From positions 1 to 64,000 of the forward strand of contig NZ_SLWX01000012.1 of NCBI RefSeq assembly GCF_004340525.1: a stretch of DNA of 64,000 bases, written 5' to 3'. Under the pieces are notes generated by a model, which saw only the letters and a program-made list of their open reading frames with translations, was not told the origin of the DNA and did no database searches. How positions within the stretch are numbered: the stretch's first letter is position 1; every line of letters starts with the position of its first letter. The stretch is from Chromatocurvus halotolerans (GTDB lineage: Bacteria; Pseudomonadota; Gammaproteobacteria; Pseudomonadales; Halieaceae). The translations under genes and the position numbers were made by a program. Positions 1 to 11,340 of this stretch are shown in pieces.

Positions 1-29
1 TCCTTCGAATACTTCTTTCTCGTGTTCAT
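1..29 (-). CDS. IS3-family transposase OrfA, first codons only (partial)
   Basis: The minus strand from position 29 reads Met-Asn-Thr-Arg-Lys-Lys-Tyr-Ser-Lys, the characteristic start of many IS3-family OrfA proteins, which carry a helix-turn-helix and bind the element ends. Only nine codons are present before the window edge. GGAGG lies 12 nt upstream of the ATG. The call rests on this short peptide plus the terminal-repeat-like sequence behind it. Confidence 0.6.
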
Positions 30-95
30 GTTGTACCGCCTCCAGTTCAGGATATTATCCTTAACTGGGTTGGTCACATCCATTGGACCACTTCA
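1..95 (-). mobile_element. End of an IS3-like insertion sequence, cut by window edge
   Basis: Read on the minus strand, the segment begins at 95 with TGAAGTGGTCCAATGGATG, which looks like the terminal inverted repeat of an IS3-family element (ends of the TGA...TCA type). It runs through a short leader with a GGAGG-like ribosome site into an ATG at 29. The other end lies outside the window, so neither the target duplication nor the partner repeat can be seen. The exact subgroup is not known. Confidence 0.65.
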
Positions 96-219
96 TCTTA
101 CCTCAGTCACTGGTCTCGGCAATAAACACCAGCACATTGTGTGATGCCAGTCATGCTCAGATCCGCGTGAGACTGGCGATTCCTCACGCTGCGAAGAATG
201 CCCCTTCTGGCTGGCTTCC

Positions 220-1128
220 CTATCCATGAGCCGCCGCGCGGATGACGCCGCTACGTTTGAGTTTCCCGGGCAGTATCGCCATCGTCGTATCGTAACCCGT
301 TACGTAGAGGTTCTGTTTCTCGGCTGATGTCAGGTGCAGGTCTACGGGGGATATGTCGCCAGTGTCGATGATGATGGTGGATAACCAGAATTTGTCATTG
401 ATGTACTCCCGCGACATGGTCGTCATGAAGGTGTGCACCAGCATCTCGAGATAGCTCCGCAGCGGCATCATCGACGCTTTTTTGGCCGTGCGATGATTAT
501 TGCTGCGAAGCTTGAACACCACCACGGGGGTGTTGCCGGCCCAGTTTCTCTGCAGCGCGTCCTCGGAAAGAATGCTGCCGTCCACTAGCAGGTGCTCACC
601 GTATTCCTTGAAGCTGAAGAGTATGGGTACCGAGATGGAGAACCGCACGGCGAGCGAGATCGGTGTGTCCGGGTGAGTGGCTCTGGAGAAAATCACCGGC
701 TTTCCCGTGCGAACATCCGTCGCAACAACGTAAAAATCCACATCGAGGTCAGAGAAGGTTCTCCCGGCGAGCAGGGTGTCCATCCAGCGTTGAAACGCGT
801 CGCCATTGGAGAAGCCACCCGTGCGCAACAGGGAAAAAAGGTTCTGTGAGGAAAAGCGCGAAAACTCGGTCGCGAGGGCGATATCGTGGATTTCTTCGAG
901 ACTGTGGCCGGTAACCGCGAGTGCACCGACAATGCTGCCGCCGGACACGCCAACCAGCGTGGAGTAGTTCAGACCGAGTTCCGCGATGGCGTCCAGCACG
1001 CCGATATGCGCAGACAGCCTGCCGCCCCCGCCAGCCAGGACGGGAACAATTGTAGTGTCAGCCTCCGCGCGCTCTGCACACATCCTCTTACCGCAACCGC
1101 CGTGTATCGGTGACGCCAGTATACGCAC
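220..1128 (-). CDS. Patatin-like phospholipase
   Basis: The 302-residue protein has the patatin Ser-Asp dyad. A glycine-rich oxyanion loop (LAGGGGRLSAHIGVL, about residues 31-45) is followed by the nucleophile elbow GVSGGS (about 59-64) and a late DGS motif (LLVDGSI) that supplies the aspartate. Patatins hydrolyse acyl ester bonds of phospholipids or other lipids. The upstream 30 residues are poorly conserved in type and the true start may be internal. No signal peptide is evident, so a cytoplasmic or injected enzyme is possible; there is no secretion gene beside it. It stands alone between the IS end and the divergent LOG-family gene. Confidence 0.85.
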   Translation of the reverse strand: MRILASPIHGGCGKRMCAERAEADTTIVPVLAGGGGRLSAHIGVLDAIAELGLNYSTLVGVSGGSIVGALAVTGHSLEEIHDIALATEFSRFSSQNLFSLLRTGGFSNGDAFQRWMDTLLAGRTFSDLDVDFYVVATDVRTGKPVIFSRATHPDTPISLAVRFSISVPILFSFKEYGEHLLVDGSILSEDALQRNWAGNTPVVVFKLRSNNHRTAKKASMMPLRSYLEMLVHTFMTTMSREYINDKFWLSTIIIDTGDISPVDLHLTSAEKQNLYVTGYDTTMAILPGKLKRSGVIRAAAHG

Positions 1129-1238
1129 CTGCGGCGGGTCCGGGTAACTGCAGCGACAGGCGGTCGACGTTATCGATGGGCAGGCGAGGCTCTCATGCTA
1201 TCCTGCACGCTCATTAATGCTGCTCTGGAGGCCCGACG

Positions 1239-1902
1239 TTGCCGCTGACCGAACGCGCACCTGCAGTACCCTCGGGACTCAGTGACGAGGAGAAAGCGCG
1301 CCTCGATCGTATCTCCGATGAACTGCGTCACGGCATCGAGAGTCTCTCCGCCATTGGTCCCGCCGTGAGTATTTTCGGCAGTGCGCGTGCCGAGAATGAA
1401 AGCGCTGAATACCGGAGTGCCATGCGTCTGGGTGGTCTGCTGACGGAGGCTGGAATCTCGGTCATTACGGGCGGTGGGCCGGGCATCATGGAGGCGGGAA
1501 ACCGCGGCGCCAAGGGCGGTCGCGGCAAGTCGGTGGGGCTGAACATCACCCTGCCGCGCGAGCAGCTGGCGAATTCCTATCTGGATATCGACGTCGCCTT
1601 CCGCTACTTTTTCACCCGCAAATTCATGCTCATCCGCTACGGCATCGGTTTCGCCATTTATCCGGGCGGGTTCGGCACCGCCGATGAGCTGTTTGAACTG
1701 CTCACCCTGATGCAGACGGAAAAGCTCAAGCCCTGCCCGATCGTACTGGTTGGCAGGAGCTACTGGTCAGGCCTGCACGACTGGATGACCCGCGAGATGG
1801 CGGCACACGCCTATATCGCGCCAGGAGACCTGGACTTCCTGCGTCTGGTTGCCGATGAAGACGAAGCAGCCGGGATTCTCGTCGCGCATTACCGCGCTGC
1901 CG

Positions 1903-1916
<14 letters not shown>
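1239..1916 (+). CDS. LOG-family nucleotide 5'-monophosphate phosphoribohydrolase (TIGR00730-like)
   Basis: A 225-residue Rossmann-fold protein with the two family signatures [14 protein letters not shown] and [12 protein letters not shown]. The family cleaves the N-glycosidic bond of nucleoside monophosphates (cytokinin-activating LOG or PpnN-type enzymes); older annotations call it lysine decarboxylase wrongly. The start codon is TTG at 1239, supported by CTGGAG 8 nt upstream. The 3' end overlaps the end of the convergent tex gene by 14 nt. Substrate cannot be set from sequence. Confidence 0.88.
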
Positions 1917-4239
<2,323 letters not shown>

Positions 4240-4297
4240 GGCGGTGCGGCTTCCTTGATTCAGTGCATCTGAGCAGGGCGCCCCCGCGCCGCGTTGA

Positions 4298-5263
4298 TCA
4301 GCGTCCGATCGACTCGCGGTGGTGGGGCGCGTTGAAATCCGTGGCCGGCCCCTTGGGGACCACGCCGGTCGGATTGATCATTGTATGTGATGCGTAGTAA
4401 TGCGTCTTTATATGATCGAAATTCACCGTGCCGGCGACGCCGGGAAGCTGGTAGATGTCCCGGATATAGCCAGGAATGCGGCGGTATTCCGCAAGTCGCT
4501 GTCGGTTGCACTTGAAGTGGCCGTGGTAGACGGCATCAAAGCGGATCAGCGTGGTGAAGAGGCGGAGGTCGGCTTCGGTGAGCGTGTCGCCGGCCAGGTA
4601 GCGGTGGCTGGCCAGGTGCCCGTCGATGTGATCGAGTTCGGCGAAAACCTCGTCATACGCCTCTTCATAGGCCTCCTGCGTTGTCGCGAAGCCCGCGCGG
4701 TACACGCCATTGTTGATGGCGGGGTAGATCCTGTCATTCCAGGCATCGATGCGGTCTTTCAGCGCGGCCGGGTAGTAGTCGGTGTGGTTGCCGGTGATGT
4801 CGTTGAAGGCGCTATTCAGCATGCGCAGGATATCCGCAGATTCGTTGCTGACGATGGTGTCGTGGTGCGTGTCCCACAGCACCGGAACGGTTACGCGACC
4901 GGTATAGTCAGGGGCCGCGGCGGTGTAGACCTGGTGCATGAAGTTCCGGTCGGCCAGCTGATCGCCCGTACTGCCTTCATTGCGCTTGAAGGTCCAGCCA
5001 TTCTCCAGCATGAGCGGACTCACTACGGAGACGCCGATAGCGCCGGTGAGTCCCTTCAGTTCGCGCATGATCAGGGTGCGATGCGCCCAGGGGCAGGCCA
5101 ATGAGACGTAAAGATGATAGCGGCCGGGCTCGGCCGCGAAGCGGTCGTCGCTGTCTGTCGAGAGCCAGTCGCGAAAACGCGCGTTCTCGCGCTGAAAGCG
5201 GCCCTCGGATTTGTCGGTGTCATACCAGACGTCCTGCCAGGTTCCGTCTACAAGCATACCCAT
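4298..5263 (-). CDS. yqjG: Glutathionyl-hydroquinone reductase (ECM4/YqjG-type GST)
   Basis: 321 residues with the active-site motif [12 protein letters not shown] near residue 53. The cysteine takes the glutathionyl group from glutathionyl-hydroquinones in this omega/xi-class branch of glutathione transferases. The C-terminal all-helical GST domain follows ([14 protein letters not shown]). The length matches YqjG. Upstream is an AT-rich spacer shared with the end of a LysR gene on the same strand. A role in quinone detoxification is taken from the family. Confidence 0.93.
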   Translation of the reverse strand: MGMLVDGTWQDVWYDTDKSEGRFQRENARFRDWLSTDSDDRFAAEPGRYHLYVSLACPWAHRTLIMRELKGLTGAIGVSVVSPLMLENGWTFKRNEGSTGDQLADRNFMHQVYTAAAPDYTGRVTVPVLWDTHHDTIVSNESADILRMLNSAFNDITGNHTDYYPAALKDRIDAWNDRIYPAINNGVYRAGFATTQEAYEEAYDEVFAELDHIDGHLASHRYLAGDTLTEADLRLFTTLIRFDAVYHGHFKCNRQRLAEYRRIPGYIRDIYQLPGVAGTVNFDHIKTHYYASHTMINPTGVVPKGPATDFNAPHHRESIGR

Positions 5264-5431
5264 GGTGTTTTCCTGTCGCTGTGGTTCGTGTGCGTGACGC
5301 TGCCAGTGGGTGGCGGCAGGTGGAAGACTCGGTTTCCTGCGCTAAGGCAGCGTCCATTGACCCCAGCTTATATTCGACAAATGAGGATAAAAAGCCCAAA
5401 TTAACGGACTTACCTATCGATATAATCGAAT

Positions 5432-6319
5432 TTATTCGCCGTCAAACAGGGCCTCCGCCAGCAAGGTCGACAGGCGCAGCGTCGCCGGTCCGCTGCCCGC
5501 GGTATCCGCCAGGGTGAGATACAGTGTCGATGGGCGGTACCCCCCGCGCTCGAGCGGCAGCTTGCGGAGCAGGCCGTCATCGAGCAGCTTGCTGATGCGT
5601 GTCATGGGCAGCCAGGCGAACCCCAGTCCCCGGCAGACCATGTCGATGGAGGTGCTGACATGGGTGACGGTCCAGCGCTGCTCGGCACCGAGCCAGCCGG
5701 CATCGGTGCGCCGGTGCACGGAGGAATCGCGCACCACGATCTGTCGGTGCTGCGCCAGGTCCTGCATGTTCAGGGGGCCGTGCAGCGTGTGCAGGACATG
5801 GCCCGGAGCCGCGACGGCGACAAATGTGGTGGTCAGCAGGGGCGTCCCCAGAAACCCCTGTGGCACGGTGTCCGCCACCAGCAGGTCCGCTTTGCCGGCC
5901 ATCAGCGTTTCCGGTCCGCCCCAGAGAACCGTTTCAATAAGCTCGACCCTGGTATGCGGAAATTCGGCCGCCAGCGTTTCCAGGGTCGCCGCAATACGGG
6001 TCGGGGGCAGCACTTCGTCCAGCGCCACGCGAATTTCGGCCTCGATGCCCTCGGCAAGGCCGCTGGCGAGATCTTCAAGCTGGTTCGCCTGGTCGAGCAG
6101 CTGGCTGGCGCGGCGCAGCATCAGGGATCCACTCTCGGTCAGCTGCGCCTTGCGGCCGACGACCTCAAGTAATTGGAGTCCGAGCTGGTCCTGCAGCTTG
6201 TGCACCGCATGGTTGATGCTGGACTGGCTTTTGTGGGTGGCGGCAGCGGCCTGCGCAAAGCCGCCGTGTGTGACGACAGCAAGGAGCATGCGCCACTGCT
6301 CGAGGGTGGTTTTCGCCAT
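5432..6319 (-). CDS. LysR-family transcriptional regulator
   Basis: 295 residues. The N-terminal winged helix-turn-helix (GGFAQAAAATHKSQSSINHAVHKL, residues 15-38) is followed by a periplasmic-binding-like effector domain. The gene is divergent from a pirin gene, a common arrangement for LysR regulators, and an inverted repeat (TTCGAA-ATA-TTCGAA) lies 21 nt upstream of its start. It therefore probably controls itself and the pirin. The effector is unknown. Confidence 0.93.
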   Translation of the reverse strand: MAKTTLEQWRMLLAVVTHGGFAQAAAATHKSQSSINHAVHKLQDQLGLQLLEVVGRKAQLTESGSLMLRRASQLLDQANQLEDLASGLAEGIEAEIRVALDEVLPPTRIAATLETLAAEFPHTRVELIETVLWGGPETLMAGKADLLVADTVPQGFLGTPLLTTTFVAVAAPGHVLHTLHGPLNMQDLAQHRQIVVRDSSVHRRTDAGWLGAEQRWTVTHVSTSIDMVCRGLGFAWLPMTRISKLLDDGLLRKLPLERGGYRPSTLYLTLADTAGSGPATLRLSTLLAEALFDGE

Positions 6320-6340
6320 GTCGATTGCCCGCGGCTACAG

Positions 6341-6355
6341 TTCGAAATATTCGAA
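6341..6355. promoter_or_regulatory. Candidate LysR operator in LysR/pirin divergent region
   Basis: The inverted repeat TTCGAA-ATA-TTCGAA fits the T-N11-A layout of LysR binding sites and sits in a locally AT-rich spacer (6341-6406) between divergent genes. That position is typical for autoregulation plus control of the partner gene. No experimental support is available. Confidence 0.45.
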
Positions 6356-6442
6356 AAAATACAGCAATATTATGCGATTTTCTTTTGATAAATACGACCT
6401 TAATCTGTGGTGGACCGTGTGGCGACAGCAGAGGCAATGAGG

Positions 6443-7285
6443 ATGAAGGCGAGACAGGTAATCGAGGTTCAGCGAGCGAGGGCCAGCCAGGATGGAGCGG
6501 GTGTGGCCATCCAGCGTATCGCCGGCATGCGCCACAGCGGTATGGATCCGGTATTGATGATCGATGAGCTGCGGTCAGAGCAGCGCGATGATTTTGCGGC
6601 AGGCTTTCCGCCACACCCCCACCGGGGCATGCAGACGCTGACCTACATGAAGCATGGCGGCATCATCCACGAGGATAACCAGGGCAATCGCGGTGAGATC
6701 CGTGGCGGTGGGGCGCAGTGGATGTCTGCCGGCCGCGGCATTATCCATTCGGAGATGCCGACACAGGACAGCCAGGGCCTGCACGGGTTTCAGCTGTGGT
6801 TCAACCTGCCGGCGGCGGAAAAGATGCTGGCGCCGCGCTACCGGGATATTCCCGCAGCCGACCTCGCGGTGCATGACAGCAAAGGGCGTCGGGCCGTTGC
6901 CATTGCGGGCGACTGGGCGCTGGATGATGCGACGATCAGCGGTCCGCTGGTCGAGCTCGTGCCCCAGGCGGACATGCTCGACCTGACGCTGGCAGCAGGC
7001 GATCGCCTGATGGTCGACAGCGGCGCCGACCAGACCCTGATCGCCTATGTGTACGACGGCAGCCTGGCTGACCCGCGCGGTAGCATTGCGGCGCGGCACC
7101 TCGCGATCACCGGCGAGGGGGATGCGTGGGAACTGCGGGCCGGGGAGGCGGGCGTGGGGTTGCTGCTGCTGCGTGGCACGCCGCTGCGCGAGCCGGTTGC
7201 CAACTATGGCCCGTTCGTGATGAACACGCCGGCGGAAATCGAGCAGGCCTTGCGCGATTATCAGAGCGGAAATTTCGGCACCTGA
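6443..7285 (+). CDS. Pirin family protein
   Basis: Bicupin protein of about 280 residues. The N-terminal cupin carries the metal ligands of pirin: HPHRGM (two His) and, about 40 residues later, GRGIIHSEMP (His and Glu). The C-terminal cupin ends with a pirin_C domain (LLLLRGTPLREPVANYGPFVMNT). Some pirins have quercetinase activity, others act as redox-sensing regulators. I place the start at the ATG at 6443 because AGAGG lies 8 nt upstream; a GTG at 6407 and an ATG at 6437 are in frame. The divergent LysR gene is the likely regulator. Confidence 0.92.
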   Translation: MKARQVIEVQRARASQDGAGVAIQRIAGMRHSGMDPVLMIDELRSEQRDDFAAGFPPHPHRGMQTLTYMKHGGIIHEDNQGNRGEIRGGGAQWMSAGRGIIHSEMPTQDSQGLHGFQLWFNLPAAEKMLAPRYRDIPAADLAVHDSKGRRAVAIAGDWALDDATISGPLVELVPQADMLDLTLAAGDRLMVDSGADQTLIAYVYDGSLADPRGSIAARHLAITGEGDAWELRAGEAGVGLLLLRGTPLREPVANYGPFVMNTPAEIEQALRDYQSGNFGT

Positions 7286-7340
7286 ACTCTGCAGGATGAA
7301 GGTGATATCCTTACGCCTTTTGAGCGTAAGGGGAAGCCAG

Positions 7341-7619
7341 ATGCATCGAGGGGCGTTAATGCTTGCTGTGGCCACGCTGTTCGCCTGTGCCGCACCGCCG
7401 TCACCGCCTCCCGAGTCGCCGCCTGCGGAGGTGCGGGCCCCAAGCGATCCGGATGCGCCGGTCGCGTGCGCGCCGCCGCGGCCGGAGGTCTGCACCATGA
7501 TCTATGCGCCGGTCTGCGCGACGCTGGCGGGTGAGATGTCGCAGACACAGTATAGCTCTCCCTGCAATGCCTGCGCGGATGACCGCGTTGTTGCCTATCG
7601 CGAGGGGGCCTGCGAATGA
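7341..7619 (+). CDS. Small Kazal-like lipoprotein
   Basis: 92 residues from the ATG at 7341, which has AAGGGG about 8 nt upstream; an in-frame ATG at 7296 lacks a good site. The N-terminus is a lipoprotein signal (LAVATLFAC, lipobox cysteine), then a Pro-rich spacer, then a cysteine cluster PEVCTMIYAPVCATL ... SSPCNACADD ... EGAC, which matches the spacing of a Kazal-type domain. Kazal domains often inhibit serine proteases. The stop overlaps the start of the symporter gene (ATGA), so the two are translationally coupled, but no functional link is known. Confidence 0.75.
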   Translation: MHRGALMLAVATLFACAAPPSPPPESPPAEVRAPSDPDAPVACAPPRPEVCTMIYAPVCATLAGEMSQTQYSSPCNACADDRVVAYREGACE

Positions 7620-8938
7620 CACTCACAACGCGAATCCTTATTGCCATGGTTGGCGGTATTCTGGTCGGCTCCCTGCTGAACCTCATGGTCAGCGGCAGCG
7701 GCATTTCGGAGACTCTGCGCGCCGGTATCCAGGATATGCTGATTGGCGGTGTGTTCGATGTGGTCGGGCAGATCTTCATCGCATCACTGAAGCTGCTGGT
7801 GGTACCGCTGGTGCTGGTCTCGCTCATCTGTGGCGCCAGCTCACTCGGCGACAGCGCGCGCATGGGGCCTATCGCCGGGAAAACCCTACTGCTTTACCTC
7901 ATGACCACGGCCATCGCTGTGACGGTGGCGCTGTTTGCCGCGGTGATCATCGGCCCGGGCACGCACGTGTCCCTGGAGACCAATGCGGTCTTCGAGGCCA
8001 CCTCGCCGCCGCCACTGAAAGAAGTGCTGATCAATATCTTCCCGTCCAACCCGGTGCAGGCGATGGCGGAGGGCGAGATGCTGCAGATCATCGTCTTCGC
8101 GCTGCTGTTCGGCTACGCCATATCCCACGCCGGTGAGGCGGGGCGGCGCATTGCCTCGTTTTTCACCGATGTGGAAAAAGTGGTCATGCGCATGGTGGCA
8201 ATCCTGATGTCGCTGGCGCCGTATGGTGTTTTCGCGCTGCTGGCAAAGCTGTTTGCCGAGATGGGCGTGAGTGCGATCATGGACCTTGGCGTGTACTTCC
8301 TGACCGTCCTCGGCGTGCTGCTGTTCCACGGCCTGTTCACCTACAGCGTGCTGCTGCAGGTGCTGGCGAAACAGTCGCCGCGCATCATGATGCGCAAGAT
8401 GCGTTCCGTCTGGGCCTTTGCTTTCAGCACGGCCTCTTCAGGAGCGACGCTGCCCATCACCCTGCGTACGGTCGAGAAGCGTCTGGGCGTGAACAACTCG
8501 GTGGCCGGTTTTACGGTACCCCTCGGGGCAACGGTGAACATGGACGGCACGGCGGTCATGCAGGGTGTCGCCACCGTCTTTATCGCGCAGGTGTACGGTT
8601 TTGATCTCAGCCTGACGTCCTATCTTACGGTGATCCTGACGGCCACCCTGGCCTCCATCGGCACGGCGGCGGTGCCCGGTGTCGGCCTCATCACGCTGGC
8701 GATGGTGCTCGGCCAGGCGGGTCTTCCGGTTGAGGGGATTGCCCTGATCATCGGCGTTGACCGCCTGCTCGACATGGTACGTACCGTGGTGAACGTTACC
8801 GGCGATGCCACTGTGGCGGTCATTGTGGCGCGCAGCGAGCAGCAGTTTGACGAGCAGGTGTATCTCAACCCCGATGCGGACCGGAACCCCGAGGCAGACG
8901 AGGATGACAGCCGCATTCCGGGACGGGAGCCAGCATGA
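7616..8938 (+). CDS. Dicarboxylate/amino acid:cation symporter (DAACS family)
   Basis: 440 residues, the usual size for GltP/DctA-like sodium or proton symporters in the inner membrane. Seen are multiple hydrophobic segments, a serine-rich re-entrant loop SSGATLPITLR, the TM7 motif GATVNMDGTA (NMDG sodium/substrate site) and the TM8 signature GVDRLLDMVRTVVNVTGD. The C-terminal tail is acidic. Substrate (glutamate, aspartate or C4-dicarboxylate) cannot be chosen. ATGA overlaps couple it to genes on both sides. Confidence 0.94.
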   Translation: MTLTTRILIAMVGGILVGSLLNLMVSGSGISETLRAGIQDMLIGGVFDVVGQIFIASLKLLVVPLVLVSLICGASSLGDSARMGPIAGKTLLLYLMTTAIAVTVALFAAVIIGPGTHVSLETNAVFEATSPPPLKEVLINIFPSNPVQAMAEGEMLQIIVFALLFGYAISHAGEAGRRIASFFTDVEKVVMRMVAILMSLAPYGVFALLAKLFAEMGVSAIMDLGVYFLTVLGVLLFHGLFTYSVLLQVLAKQSPRIMMRKMRSVWAFAFSTASSGATLPITLRTVEKRLGVNNSVAGFTVPLGATVNMDGTAVMQGVATVFIAQVYGFDLSLTSYLTVILTATLASIGTAAVPGVGLITLAMVLGQAGLPVEGIALIIGVDRLLDMVRTVVNVTGDATVAVIVARSEQQFDEQVYLNPDADRNPEADEDDSRIPGREPA

Positions 8939-9585
8939 GCATCAGGGTGAGCATTGTTCCGGTCACCGCGTACCAGCAGAACTGCTCCATTCTCAAGTGC
9001 GAAGAGACCGGGCGCGGTGCGGTATTCGATCCGGGCGGCGATGTCGAGCGCATTCTCGAGGCGGTGCGGCAGATGGATGTCACGCTGGAGAAGATCATCC
9101 TCACCCACGGCCACATGGACCACTGTGCGGCCTCGGATATCCTGCGCCAGCAGCTGGAGATCCCCATCGAGGGCCCGCAGCGCGAGGACGACTTCTGGAT
9201 TGGCAAGCTGCCGGAGTGGTGCCAGATGGCGGGCTTTCCGCACGCTGACGCGTTCGAACCCGACCGCTGGCTTGACGATGGTGACACGGTGCAGGTGGGT
9301 GCGCAGACCCTGGAGGTGCTGCACTGTCCCGGGCATACTCCGGGTCACGTGGTGCTGTTTCATCGCGCGCAGCAGCTCGCCTGGGTAGGCGACGTGATTT
9401 TCCAGGGATCCATCGGGCGCACGGATTTTCCCCGCGGCAATCACGATCAGCTTATTCGAAGCATCCGCGAAAAGCTGTTCAAGCTGGGGGACGCCGTCAC
9501 CTTCATCCCCGGTCACGGGCCCACCTCTACCCTGGGTCAGGAGCGCCAGACCAATCCCTTCGTGGCCGACGCCCGCTATGGCTGA
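8935..9585 (+). CDS. MBL-fold metallo-hydrolase (glyoxalase II-like)
   Basis: 216 residues with the metallo-beta-lactamase motif THGHMDHCA (about 58-66), further metal ligands in HCPGHTPGH, an Asp in WVGDVIFQGSIGRTD and the final His in PGHGPTS. This pattern is that of the short YcbL-type, glyoxalase II-related hydrolases, which act on thioesters such as S-lactoylglutathione. The gene overlaps the symporter by 4 nt and the next gene by 8 nt. Confidence 0.93.
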   Translation: MSIRVSIVPVTAYQQNCSILKCEETGRGAVFDPGGDVERILEAVRQMDVTLEKIILTHGHMDHCAASDILRQQLEIPIEGPQREDDFWIGKLPEWCQMAGFPHADAFEPDRWLDDGDTVQVGAQTLEVLHCPGHTPGHVVLFHRAQQLAWVGDVIFQGSIGRTDFPRGNHDQLIRSIREKLFKLGDAVTFIPGHGPTSTLGQERQTNPFVADARYG

Positions 9586-9916
9586 TGATCTGGAGCGCGA
9601 GGCGCTGCTGCGGCGTGAGTACCACGGCCAGACTGCGCGCATAGCCTGGTCGGAGCTGGCACCGCACTTTGCGGCGGGCAAGGTGATTCATGTGGCGGAC
9701 GAGCTCGACCTGGTGGAGGTCGCGGTACAGCTTGGTCTGGATAACGTGGCGCGCTTTGAGGCGTGGACGGCAAGCGGCGCCGTGGCACTGCTGTCAGATA
9801 CGGTCGCGGGTCAGCTGGCGCGGGAGAATGCCCACCTCTGGGCTGTGGTGGCGCCGCCCTGGGTGCTGGTGCAGAACGTCGGCGAAACACCGGACACGGA
9901 TCTGTCTACCGAATGA
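9578..9916 (+). CDS. DUF2288 family protein
   Basis: 112-residue cytoplasmic protein with the DUF2288 pattern: RTAR-like helix (GQTARIAWSELAPHFAAGKV), then LDLVEVAVQLGLDN and a short C-terminal half. Function is unknown in the family. Starts inside the MBL gene (8-nt overlap), so it belongs to the symporter operon. Its end overlaps the convergent M48 gene by 11 nt. Confidence 0.85.
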   Translation: MADDLEREALLRREYHGQTARIAWSELAPHFAAGKVIHVADELDLVEVAVQLGLDNVARFEAWTASGAVALLSDTVAGQLARENAHLWAVVAPPWVLVQNVGETPDTDLSTE

Positions 9917-11339
9917 TCTTGATCCAGTCGCCGGTGCGCGGCTCACCGCGGGGGTAGAAACCGTTGATCAGGCGTAGCTGTGCCTCGGCATCCGGTATGC
10001 GCAGGCTTGCTGCCAGACTCTCCAGGGTTGCACCGCGGGGTACCTGTATGTAGTGCAGGTGTTGTGCCTGTCCGGTCTGTCGCTCCTGGGGATGAATCGG
10101 CCGGAAACTTTCAATGACGGATCGCAGCGCGTCGTCATCCGCGGCGAAGTCGGCGGCCGTTCCCTCGAAGCGATAGGTCAGGTTGTTGAAGTCGATCACC
10201 GCCAGGCGCTTGCGCCTGTCGCCAGCGCTGGCAACCGCCATGTAGCCCTGAAGGCCAGCCTGCTCGAGTGCTGTCCCTGCGCTCAGTTCGCCGCTGGCGC
10301 TGTCGCGCATCACCTGCTCGGGTGATGTCGACGGATCGCGCCGCATCAGCGTGATGCGCACTGATGCCGCCTCGCCAGGCCCCCGCGCGACCACGGCCTG
10401 TGCGCCGGCCTCAACATCCCAGCCCTCGGGCTTTTCAATCGTGAAACCGAGCTTGTTGTGGTAGTAGCGCTGCCGGTCGCGCTGTCCCTGTGCGCTTCGC
10501 CCCCACACCAGCCCGTCCATGTGGCGCCGGAATTCCCCGGGCTTTTCCGGGCTTTCGATATAGGCGCCGTCATCCAGTTTCGCTGCCGCCTGTATGACGG
10601 CCTGCAGGCGCTTGTCATTGCGCGGGTGCGTGGCATAGACCCCGTGGTAGGTGCCGACCGGCTGGCCGCTGTTCCTGGCCTTGACGCGCTGGAACAGCTC
10701 CTGGTTCTTGAGCACGCCGACCACGTCCAGCAGCGCTTCGGGCTCGTACCCGGCGCGGTGCATATATTCGGCGCCAAAGCCGTCGGCCTCGAGCTCCATG
10801 TCGCGACCGAAGCCACTCATGATTTCGGCACCATACATGCTTGAGGCAGCGTAGACGTCGCGGCTGCCGGTAAAGATATAGGCGGTGGTGGACAGCACCT
10901 TGCTGGTGACGCCGGCGGATTTGCGGCGGGCATGGTGCCTGGCGGTGACGTGGGCAATCTCGTGGCCAATGACACCGGCAAGCTGGGCCTCGCTGTCGAG
11001 ATAGGCGAGCAGACCGCGATTGACGTAAATGAAGCCGCCGGGCAGGGCAAAGGCGTTCAGATCCGGTGCGTCTATCACGGTGAACGTCCACTCAAGGTCA
11101 GGCATGTCGCTGTGTTTCGCCAGCCGCTGGCCGATTCGGTTGACGTAGTCCTGCAGTTCCGGGTCGTCGTAGGCGGCGCCCTTGGACATCATCTCCTCGT
11201 GCATTTCGCGGCCCTGCTTGATCTCGCCGGCCTGGCTGGACACCACCATATTGGCGCCGCCGGTGGCCGGATTGACGGCACAGCCCTGCTGCAGCAGGGC
11301 GCAGCAGGCGAGAAGCGTGGCGATCAGGCGTACTATCAT
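9906..11339 (-). CDS. Periplasmic M48-family zinc metalloprotease with C-terminal LysM-like region
   Basis: 477 residues. A lipoprotein-type signal (LLACCALLQQGC) is followed by an M48 domain with HEIAHVTARHH (zinc ligands and catalytic Glu, about 146-156) and the downstream Glu in MELEADGFGAEYM. The C-terminal half holds an unassigned region and a final LysM-like stretch (YIQVPRGATLESLAASLRI ... GDWIKIIR). BepA/LoiP-like M48 proteases act in outer-membrane protein quality control. It is the last gene of the 13-gene minus-strand run, 1 nt after the preceding lipoprotein gene, so it probably serves that envelope system. Confidence 0.88.
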   Translation of the reverse strand: MIVRLIATLLACCALLQQGCAVNPATGGANMVVSSQAGEIKQGREMHEEMMSKGAAYDDPELQDYVNRIGQRLAKHSDMPDLEWTFTVIDAPDLNAFALPGGFIYVNRGLLAYLDSEAQLAGVIGHEIAHVTARHHARRKSAGVTSKVLSTTAYIFTGSRDVYAASSMYGAEIMSGFGRDMELEADGFGAEYMHRAGYEPEALLDVVGVLKNQELFQRVKARNSGQPVGTYHGVYATHPRNDKRLQAVIQAAAKLDDGAYIESPEKPGEFRRHMDGLVWGRSAQGQRDRQRYYHNKLGFTIEKPEGWDVEAGAQAVVARGPGEAASVRITLMRRDPSTSPEQVMRDSASGELSAGTALEQAGLQGYMAVASAGDRRKRLAVIDFNNLTYRFEGTAADFAADDDALRSVIESFRPIHPQERQTGQAQHLHYIQVPRGATLESLAASLRIPDAEAQLRLINGFYPRGEPRTGDWIKIIR

Positions 11340-11340
11340 G

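Noticed and set aside
163-189. Hairpin GCGTGAG...CTCACGC after the patatin gene as a terminator
   Set aside because: The loop is 11 nt and there is no T-tract on the minus strand.
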